From assembly GCF_000004195.4 (NCBI RefSeq), contig NC_030680.2:153796025-153860024 (forward strand): DNA of 64,000 nt. The letters run 5' to 3'. This document shows, piece by piece, positions 55,263-64,000 of this stretch. The stretch's first letter is position 1; every line of letters starts with the position of its first letter. The translations under genes were made by a program, and so were the position numbers. The DNA comes from Xenopus tropicalis. Its lineage: Eukaryota > Chordata > Amphibia > Anura > Pipidae. The notes beneath the pieces were generated by a model. That model saw nothing but the letters and a program-made list of their open reading frames with translations. It did no database searches and was not told the DNA's origin.

Positions 55263-58200
55263 GATCTATCTATCTAGCTATCTATCCAATCATCTCTAAA
55301 TCCATCCATCCATTGATTCATCTCTAAATCCATTTGTCCATCTCTAAATATATTTGTCCATCTCTAAATCCATCCATTCATCTCTAAATCCATCCATTCA
55401 TCTCTAAATCCATCCATTCATCTCTATATTCATCCATTCATCTCTAAATCCATTTGTCCATCTCTAAATCCATCCATCTCTAAATCCATCCATCTCTTAG
55501 TCCATCCATCCATCTCTAAATCCATCCATCTCTTAATCCATCCATCCATCTCTAAATCCATCCATCCATCTCTAAATCCATCCATTCATCTCTAAATCCA
55601 TCCATCCATCTCTAAATCCATCCATCTCTAAATCCATCCATTCATCTCAAAATCCATCCATCCATCTCTAAATCCATCCATTCATCTCTAAATCCATCCA
55701 TCCATCTCTAAATCCATCCATTCATCTCTAAATCCATCCATCCATCTCTAAATCCATCCATCTATAAATCCATCCATCCATCTATAAATCCATCCATCTC
55801 TAAATCCATCTATCTCTAAATCCATCCATCCATCTCTAAATCCATTTGTCTATCTCTAAATCCATCCATCCATCTCTAAATCCATCCATCCATCTCTAAA
55901 TCCATCCATCCATCTCTAAATCCATCCATTCATCTCTAAATCCATCCATTCAACTCTAAATCCATCCATTCATCTCTAAATCCATCCATTCATCTCTAAA
56001 TCCATCCATTCATCTCTATATTCATCCATTCATCTCTAAATCCATTTGTCCATCTCTAAATCCATCCATCTCTAAATCCATCCATCTCTTAATCCATCCA
56101 TCCATCTCTAAATCCATCCATCTCTTAATCCATCCATCCATCTCTAAATCCATCCATCCATCTCTAAATCCATCCATTCATCTCTAAATCCATCCATCCA
56201 TCTCTAAATCCATCCATCTCTAAATCCATCCATTCATCTCTAAATCCATCCATTCATCTCTAAATCCATCCATTCATCTCTAAATCCATTTGTCTATCTC
56301 TAAATCCATCCATCTCTAAATCCATCCATCTCTAAATCCATCCATCTCTAAATCCATCCATCTCTAAATCCATCCATCTCTAAATCCATCCATTCAACTC
56401 TAAATCCATCCATTCAACTCTAAATCCATCCATCCATCTCTAAATCCATTTGTCTATCTCTAAATCCATCCATCCATCTCTAAATCCATCCATCCATCTC
56501 TAAATCCATCCATCTCTAAATCCATCCATCTCTAAATCCATCCATCTCTAAATCCATCCATCTCTAAATCCATCCATCTCTAAATCCATCCATCTCTAAA
56601 TCCATCCATTCAACTCTAAATCCATCCATTCATCTCTAAATCCATCCATTCATCTCTAAATCCATCCATCTCTAAATCCATTTGTCTATCTCTAAATCCA
56701 TCCATCCATCTCTAAATCCATCCATCTCTAAATCCATCCATCTCTAAATCCATCCATCTCTAAATCCATTTATCCATCTCTAAATCCATCCATCCATCTC
56801 TAAATCCATCCATCCATCTCTAAATCCAACCATCCATCTCTAAATCCATCCATTCATCTCTAAATCCATCCATTCATCTCTAAATCCATCCAACCGTTGC
56901 TAAATCCATCCATTCATCTCTAAATCCATTCATCATCTCTAAATCCATCCATCCATCCATCTCTTAATCCATCCATCCATTCATCTCTAAATCCATTTGT
57001 CTATCTCTAAATCCATCCATCCATCTCTAAATCCATCCATTCATCTCTAAATCCATCCATTCATCTCTAAATCCATTTGTCTATCTCTAAATCCATCCAT
57101 CATCTCTAAATCCATCCATTCATCTCTAAATTCATTTGTCCATCTCTAAATCCATCCATCATCTCTAAATCCATCCATCCATCCATCCATCTCTAAATCC
57201 ATCCATCCATCTCGAAATCCAAACATCCATCTCGAAATCCATTTGTCTATCTCTAAATCCATTCATCTCTAAATCCATTTGTCTATCTCTAAAGCCATCC
57301 AACCATTGCTAAATCCATCCATTCATCTCTAAATCCATCCATTCATCTCTAAATCCATCCAACCGTTGCTAAATCCATCCATTCATCTCTAAATCCATCC
57401 ATTCATCTCTAAATCCATCCATCCATCTCTAAATCCATCCATCTCTAAATCCATCCATTCATCTCTAAATCCATCCATTCATCTCTAAATCCATTTGTCT
57501 ATCTCTAAATCCATCCATCCATCTCTAAATCCATCCATCCATCTCTAAATCCATCCATCCATCTCTAAATCCATCCATTCATCCATCTCTAAATCCATTT
57601 GTCCATCTCTAAATCCATCCATCCATCCATCTCTAAATCCATCCATCCATCTCTAAATCCAAACATCCATCTCTAAATCCATTTGTCTATCTCTAAATCC
57701 ATCCATCTCTAAATCCATCCATTCATCTCTAAATCCATTTGTCTATCTCTAAATCCATCCAACCATTGCTAAATCCATCCATTCATCTCTAAATCCATCC
57801 AACCGTTGCTAAATCCATCCATTCATCTCTAAATCCATCCATTCATCTCTAAATCCATCCATCTCTAAATCCATCCATTCATCTCTAAATCCATCCAACC
57901 ATCGCTAAATCCATCCTTTCATCTCTAAATCCATCCAACCATCTCTAAATCCATCCATCTCTAAATCCATCCATCTCTAAATCCATCCAACCATCTCTAA
58001 ATCCATCCAACCATCTCTAAATCCATCCATTCATCTCTAAATCCATCCATTCATCTCTAAATCCATCCATTCATCTCTAAATCCATTTGTCTATCTCTAA
58101 ATCCATCCATTCATCTCTAAATCCATCCATTCATCTCTAAATCCATCCATCATCTCTAAATCCATCCATCCATCCATCTCTAAATCCATCCATTCATCTC

Positions 58201-59698
58201 TAAATTCATTTGTCCATCTCTAAATCCATCCATCATCTCTAAATCCATCCATCCATCCATCTCTAAATCCATCCATCCATCTCTAAATCCAAACATCCAT
58301 CTCTAAATCCATTTGTCTATCTCTAAATCCATCCATCTCTAAATCCATCCATTCATCTCTAAATCCATTTGTCTATCTCTAAATCCATCCAACCATTGCT
58401 AAATCCATCCATTCATCTCTAAATCCATTTGTCTATCTCTAAATCCATCCATTCATCTCTAAATCCATTTGTCTATCTCTAAATCCATCCATCTCTAAAT
58501 CCATCCATTCATCTCTAAATCCATCCAACCGTTGCTAAATCCATCCATTCATCTCTAAATCCATCCATTCATCTGTAAATCCATCCATTCATCTCTAAAT
58601 CCATTTGTCTATCTCTAAATCCATCCATCTCTAAATCCATCCATTCATCTCTAAATCCATCCAACCATTGCTAAATCCATCCATTCATCTCTAAATCCAT
58701 CCATCCATCTCTAAATCCATCCATTCATCTCTAAATCCATTTGTCTATCTCTAAATCCATCCATCTCTAAATCCATCCATTCATCTCTAAATCCATCCAA
58801 CCGTTGCTAAATCCATCCATTCATCTCTAAATCCATCCATTCATCTGTAAATCCATCCATCTCTAAATCCATCCATTCATCTGTAAATCCATCCAACCAT
58901 CGCTAAATCCATCCAACCATCGCTAAATCCATCCATCTCTAAATCCATCCATCTCTAAATCCATCCATCTCTAAATCCATCCATCTCTAAATCCATCCAT
59001 CCATCTCTAAATCCATCCATCCATCTCTAAATCCATCCATCCATCTCTAAATCCATCCATTCATCTCTAAATCCATCCATCCATCTCTAAATCCATCCAT
59101 TCATCTCTAAATCCATCCATCTCTAAATCCATCCATCCATCTCTAAATCCATCCATTCATCTATCTCTAAATCCATCCATCTCTAAATCCATTTGTCTAT
59201 CTCTAAATCCATCCATCTCTAAATCCATCCATCCATCTCTAAATCCATCCATTCATCTCTAAATCCATCCATTCAACTCTAAATCCATCCATTCAACTCT
59301 AAATCCATCCATTCAACTCTAAATCCATTTGTCTATCTCTAAATCCATCCATCCATCACTAAATCCATCCATCCATCTCTAAATCCATCCATTCATCTCT
59401 AAATCCATCCATCCATCTCTAAATCCATCCATCCATCTCTAAATCCATCCATTCAACTCTAAATCCATCCATTCATCTCTAAATCCATTTGTCTATCTCT
59501 AAATCCATTTGTCTATCTCTTAATCCATCCATCCATCTCTAAATCCATCCATCCAACTCTAAATCCATCCATTCATCTCTAAATCCATCCATCCATCTCT
59601 AAATCCATCCATTCATCTCTAAATCCATCCATCTCTAAATCCATCCACTCATCTCTAAATCCATCCATTCATCTCTAAATCCATCCATCCATCCATTG
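55263..59698. repeat. 16/20-bp CATC-CTCTAAAT minisatellite, over 200 copies
   Basis: Units are CATCTCTAAATCCATCCATC or CATCTCTAAATCCATCCATT (20 bp), mixed with a 16-bp form lacking one CATC and with CCATTTGTCTATCTCTAAAT variants. ATCCATCCAT slippage inside a longer unit shows a microsatellite nested in a minisatellite. It fills the e2-e3 intron. Confidence 0.97.
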
Positions 59699-59739
59699 GT
59701 GTACCTAGCTTGTAATAGACAGAAATGTTCTACACGCAC

Positions 59740-59787
59740 CATGATCCACTGGCTAAACACAGTCAGCTCTTGCCTCCCCAGCATCTC
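59740..59787 (-). CDS. stab1: stab1 exon e2: FAS1-3, first helix
   Basis: 16 codons, phase 0/0, acceptor tttgcag, donor gtgcgt. The peptide EMLGRQELTVFSQWIM is the amphipathic opening helix of a FAS1 domain (L-x-x-F-x-x-W/I pattern). The exon sits between two of the longest arrays, the CATC repeat on its donor side and the 29-bp AT-rich repeat on its acceptor side. Confidence 0.85.
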
Positions 59788-59812
59788 CTGCAAAGGAAAG
59801 TGTCAGGTTCAG

Positions 59813-62800
59813 TATCTAGTATATATGAGATAGGGTTAGATTATATAGTATATATGGGTGGGGCTTAGTATATATAGTATATAAGGGCTAGAGTTAGTAT
59901 ATATAGTATATAAGGGATAGGGTTAGTATATATAGTATATAAGGGATAGGGTTAGTATATATATAGTATATAAGGGATAGGGTTAGTATATATATAGTAT
60001 ATAAGGGATAGGGTTAGTATATATATAGTATATAAGGGATAGGGTTAGTATATATATAGTATATAAGGGATAGGGTTAGTATATATAGTATATAAGGGAT
60101 AGGGTTAGTATATATAGTATATAAGGGCTAGAGTTAGTATATATAGTATATAAGGGATAGGGTTAGTATATATAGTATATAAGGGATAGGGTTAGTATAT
60201 ATAGTATATAAGGGATAGGGTTAGTATATATAGTATATAAGGATAGGGTTAGTATATATATAGTATATAAGAAGGTAGTATATAGTATATAAGGGATAGG
60301 TTTAGTGTATATAGTATATAAGGGATAGGGTTAGTATATATAGTATATAAGGGATAGGGTTAGTATATATAGTATATAAGGGATAGGGTTAGTGTATATA
60401 GTATATAAGGGATAGGGTTAGTATATATAGTATATAAGGGATAGGGTTAGTGTATATAGTATATAAGGGATAGGGTTAGTATATATAGTATATAATGGAT
60501 AGGGTTAGTATATAGTATATAAGGGATAGGGTTAGTATATATAGTATATAAGGGATAGAGTTAGTATATATAGTATATAAGGGATAGGGTTAGTATATAT
60601 AGTATATAAGGGATAGGTTTAGTGTATATAGTATATAAGGGATAGGGTTAGTGTATATATAGTATATAAGGGATAGGGTTAGTATATAGTATATAAGGGA
60701 TAGGGTTAGTATATATAGTATATAAGGGATAGGGTTAGTATATAGTATATAAGGGATAGGGTTAGTATATATAGTATATAAGGGATAGAGTTAGTATATA
60801 TAGTATATAAGGGATAGGGTTAGTATATATAGTATATAAGGGATAGGGTTAGTATATATATAGTATATAAGGGATAGGGTTAGTATATAGTATATAAGGG
60901 ATAGGGTTAGTATATATAGTATATAAGGGATAGAGTTAGTATATATAGTATATAAGGGATAGGGTTAGTATATATAGTATATAAGGGATAGGTTTAGTGT
61001 ATATAGTATATAAGGGATAGGGTTAGTGTATATAGTATATAAGGGATAGGGTTAGTATATATAGTATATAAGGGATAGGGTTAGTGTATATAGTATATAA
61101 GGGATAGGGTTAGTATATATAGTATATAAGGGATAGGGTTAGTATATATAGTATATAATGGATAGGGTTAGTATATATAGTATATAAGGGATAGGGTTAG
61201 TATATATATAGTATATAAGGGATAGGGTTAGTATATAGTATATAAGGGATAGGATTAGTATATATAGTATATAAGGGATAGGGTTAGTATATATAGTATA
61301 TAAGGGATAGGGTTAGTATATATATATAGTATATAAGGGATAGGGTTAGTATATAGTATATAAGGGATAGGTTTAGTGTATATAGTATATAAGGGATAGG
61401 GTTAGTATATATAGTATATAAGGGATAGTTAGTATATATAGTATATAAGGAGATGGTAGTGTATATAGTATATAAGGGATAGGGTTAGTATATATAGTAT
61501 ATAAGGGATAGGGTTAGTGTATATAGTATATAAGGGATAGGGTTAGTATATATAGTATATAATGGATAGGGTTAGTATATAGTATATAAGGATAGGGTTA
61601 GTATATATAGTATATAAGGGATAGAGTTAGTATATATAGTATATAAGGGATAGGGTAGTATATATAGTATATAAGGGATAGGTTTAGTGTATATAGTATA
61701 TAAGGGATAGGTTAGTGTATATATAGTATATAAGGGATAGGTAGTATATAGTATATAAGGATAGGGTTAGTATATATAGTATATAAGGGATAGGTTAGTA
61801 TATAGTATATAAGGGATAGGGTTAGTATATATAGTATATAAGGATAGTTAGTATATATAGTATATAAGGGATAGGGTTAGTATATATAGTATATAAGGGA
61901 TAGGGTTAGTATATATATAGTATATAAGGATAGGGTGATATATAGTATATAAGGGATAGGGTTAGTATATATAGTATATAAGGGATAGAGTTAGTATATA
62001 TAGTATATAAGGGATAGGGTTAGTATATATAGTATATAAGGGATAGGTTTAGTGTATATAGTATATAAGGGATAGGGTTAGTGTATATAGTATATAAGGA
62101 GTAGGGTTAGTATATATAGTATATAAGGGATAGGGTTAGTGTATATAGTATATAAGGGATAGGGTTAGTATATATAGTATATAAGGGATAGGTACAGTAT
62201 ATATAGTATATAATGGATAGGGTTAGTATATATAGTATATAAGGGATAGGCTTAGTATATATATAGTATATAAGGGATAGGGTTAGTATATAGTATATAA
62301 GGGATAGGATTAGTATATATAGTATATAAGGATAGGGTTAGTATATATAGTATATAAGGATAGGTTAGTATATATATATATATAGTATATAAGGGATAGG
62401 GTTAGTATATAGTATATAAGGGATAGGTTTAGTGTATATAGTATATAAGGATATAGATATGGATATAATATATAGTATATAAGGGATAGGGTTAGTGTAT
62501 ATAGTATATAAGGGATAGGGTTAGTATATATAGTATATAAGGGATAGGGTTAGTGTATATAGTATATAAGGATAGGTTAGTATATATAGTATATAATGGA
62601 TAGGGTTAGTATATAGTATATAAGGATAGGGTTAGTATATATAGTATATAAGATAGAGTTAGTATATAGATATAAGGGATAGGGTTAGTATATATAGTAT
62701 ATAAGGGATAGGTTTAGTGTATATAGTATATAAGGGATAGGGTTAGTGTATATATAGTATAGAATAAGGGATAGGGTTATTTATAGTATATAAGGGATAG

Positions 62801-63748
62801 GGTTAGTATATATAGTATATATAGGGTTAGTATATAGTATATAAGGGATAGGGTTAGTATATATAGTATATAAGGGATAGAGTTAGTATATATAGTATAT
62901 AAGGGATAGGGTTAGTATATATAGTATATAAGGGATAGGGTTAGTATATATATAGTATATAAGGGATAGGGTTAGTATATAGTATATAAGGGATAGGGTT
63001 AGTATATATAGTATATAAGGGATAGAGTTAGTATATATAGTATATAAGGATAGTCGTTAGTATATATAGTATATAAAGGATAGGTTTAGTGTATATAGTA
63101 TATAAGGATAGGGTTAGTGTATATAGTATATAAGGATAGGGTTAGTATATATAGTATATAAGGGATAGGGTTAGTGTATATAGTATATAAGGGATAGGGT
63201 AGTATATATAGTATATAAGGGATAGGTAGTATATATAGTATATAATGGATAGGGTTAGTATATATAGTATATAAGGGATAGGGTTAGTATATATATAGTA
63301 TATAAGGGATAGGGTTAGTATATAGTATATAAGGGATAGGGTTAGTATATATAGTATATAAGGGATAGGGTTAGTATATATAGTATATAAGGGATAGGGT
63401 TAGTGTATATAGTATATAAGGGATAGGGTTAGTATATATAGTATATAAGGGATAGGGTTAGTGTATATAGTATATAAGGGATAGGGTTAGTATATATAGT
63501 ATATAAGGGATAGGGTTAGTATATATAGTATATAATGGATAGGGTTAGTATATATAGTATATAAGGGATAGGGTTAGTATATATATAGTATATAAGGGAT
63601 AGGGTTAGTATATAGTATATAAGGGATAGGGTTAGTATATATAGTATATAAGGGATAGGGTTAGTATATATAGTATATAAGGGATAGGGTTAGTGTATAT
63701 AGTATATAAGGGATAGGGTTAGTGTCTATAGTATATAAGGAATAGTGT
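59813..63748. repeat. 29-bp AT-rich minisatellite, about 135 copies
   Basis: The unit is GTTAGTATATATAGTATATA followed by AGGGATAGG. The variant ATAATGGATAGG recurs at 60491, 61154, 61558, 62209, 62592, 63241 and 63531; alternate copies are about 1030-1070 bp apart, showing a higher-order period. Between about 61420 and 63240 many copies have missing bases in GGG or TATA runs. It fills the e1-e2 intron. Confidence 0.97.
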
Positions 63749-63862
63749 GACACTAGCACTGGGGATTGTGTGCATAACAACTGATGTCAAATCACTTGCT
63801 AAATAAAGGAGTGTAAGCTCTCCAGCCAAACTGTAAGTGTTGGGGGGTCTCTATATACTGAC

Positions 63863-63958
63863 CACCAGGACGTCTCCATAGCACGTCAGGCCATCACCAC
63901 CGAGTGCGTCTGGGCAAGTGCACGTTCTCTCTCCCCCTGCTACAAACTGACACTTAGC
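63863..63958 (-). CDS. stab1: stab1 exon e1: end of EGF module, start of FAS1-3
   Basis: 32 codons, phase 0 at both ends, acceptor ccccacag and donor gtcagt. It encodes the C-terminal half of an EGF-like module (Cys at residues 3, 13, 15 and 26; TCTCPDALGGDGLTC), then CYGDVLV, which leads into the first helix of a FAS1 domain. Stabilin EGF blocks preceding FAS1 pairs end in the same GDG-x-x-C pattern. The upstream EGF exons are outside the window. The acceptor and the first codons lie in a 30-bp tandem duplication (see 63941-64000). Confidence 0.88.
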
Positions 63959-64000
63959 CTGTGGGGAAGACACAAACTGACACTTAGCATGTGGGGAAGA
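63941..64000. repeat. 30-bp duplication covering the e1 splice acceptor
   Basis: ACAAACTGACACTTAGC(C/A)T followed by GTGGGGAAGA occurs twice, 30 bp apart. The copy next to exon e1 holds the working acceptor (minus strand cccacag|GCTAAG); in the outer copy the AG reads AT. The array may continue beyond the window. Confidence 0.88.

Larger units (their letters stand above)
813..63958 (-). other. stab1: stab1 (stabilin-1) gene, central part, 27 exons, partial at both ends
   Basis: The minus strand holds 27 exons that join without a frame break into 922 codons. Stabilins are large type I membrane receptors of endothelial cells and macrophages that clear modified LDL, matrix fragments and apoptotic material; their ectodomain alternates pairs of FAS1 domains with EGF blocks. 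Here the order is EGF end, FAS1-FAS1, Cys-rich linker plus six EGFs, FAS1-FAS1, matching domains 3 to 6 of a seven-FAS1 stabilin. The last FAS1 domain (e24-e27) carries LLWPTDAAF, WLYHE, HRDKL, GHMIR, TMHG, GIDQLLEPP and GARCD, which I recall as closer to stabilin-1 than stabilin-2. No promoter, start codon, membrane segment or poly(A) site of this gene lies in the window. Borders come from splice consensus and homology only. Confidence 0.9.

Noticed and set aside
1..64000. tRNA, rRNA, snRNA or microRNA genes
   Set aside because: No cloverleaf, conserved box pair or known RNA core was recognised on either strand; the palindromes at 996 and 31133 look like transposon arms, not microRNA precursors, though this was not tested by folding.

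Overview
This is a vertebrate genomic window carrying the central part of one large gene on the minus strand, most likely stab1 (stabilin-1, a scavenger and endocytic receptor). No bacterial-type genes, operons, CRISPR arrays or RNA genes are visible. Several things suggest an amphibian of Xenopus type: CR1/L2-like LINE fragments, palindromic MITE-like elements built on a 'CCCATAGCAACCAAT' arm, and introns packed with minisatellites. The species call is an inference from memory, not proven by the sequence.

Gene. I could assemble 27 consecutive exons from 63958 down to 813. All have GT/AG borders and compatible phases, and together they give 922 in-frame codons with no stop. In protein order they encode: the end of an EGF module (e1), FAS1 domain 3 (e1-e5), FAS1 domain 4 (e6-e9), a cysteine-rich linker (e10-e11), six EGF-like modules (e12-e19), FAS1 domain 5 (e20-e23) and FAS1 domain 6 (e24-e27). 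The domain numbers and the choice of stab1 over stab2 rest on recalled similarity to mammalian stabilin-1, for example WLYHE, HRDKL, GHMIR, TMHG, GIDQLLEPP and GARCD in the sixth FAS1 domain. The 5' exons (signal peptide, first EGFs, FAS1 1-2) lie beyond 64000. The 3' exons (last EGFs, Link domain, FAS1 7, membrane segment) lie before position 1.

Introns. About 50 kb of the 64 kb (roughly four fifths) is tandem repeat; exons are about 4 percent. Nearly every long intron owes its length to its own private minisatellite, while neighbouring introns of 77-280 bp have none or little. Region by region: 40-bp array (31-780); 39-bp and about 65-bp arrays (2083-3345); 12-bp array (3888-5358); a 5'-truncated CR1-like LINE (5615-12214) split by a 4.1 kb, 21-bp minisatellite that grew from the LINE's own codons; CCAAT-rich repeat (12297-12565); 27-bp (13472-14341); 32/35-bp (14886-16998); 68-bp (17660-21610); 40-bp (22303-31026); 42-bp in two adjacent introns (31468-36612 and 36866-37886); GATA/GACA (38351-38880); a LINE-derived unit of about 155 bp (39346-42437); 47-bp (42997-43152); 30-bp (43926-45337); 178-bp (45859-46705); 34-bp (47340-47776); 133-bp (47985-48970); the same LINE-derived unit inverted (49131-53990); CATC/CTCTAAAT array (55263-59698); 29-bp AT-rich array (59813-63748).

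The most interesting signals are: the one-array-per-intron pattern; an intron that is array from splice site to splice site; two long inverted arrays made from a fragment of LINE ORF2, which would pair in the pre-mRNA; a minisatellite caught arising inside a LINE; and higher-order repeats near 1 kb in several unrelated arrays, part of which may be assembly artefact.
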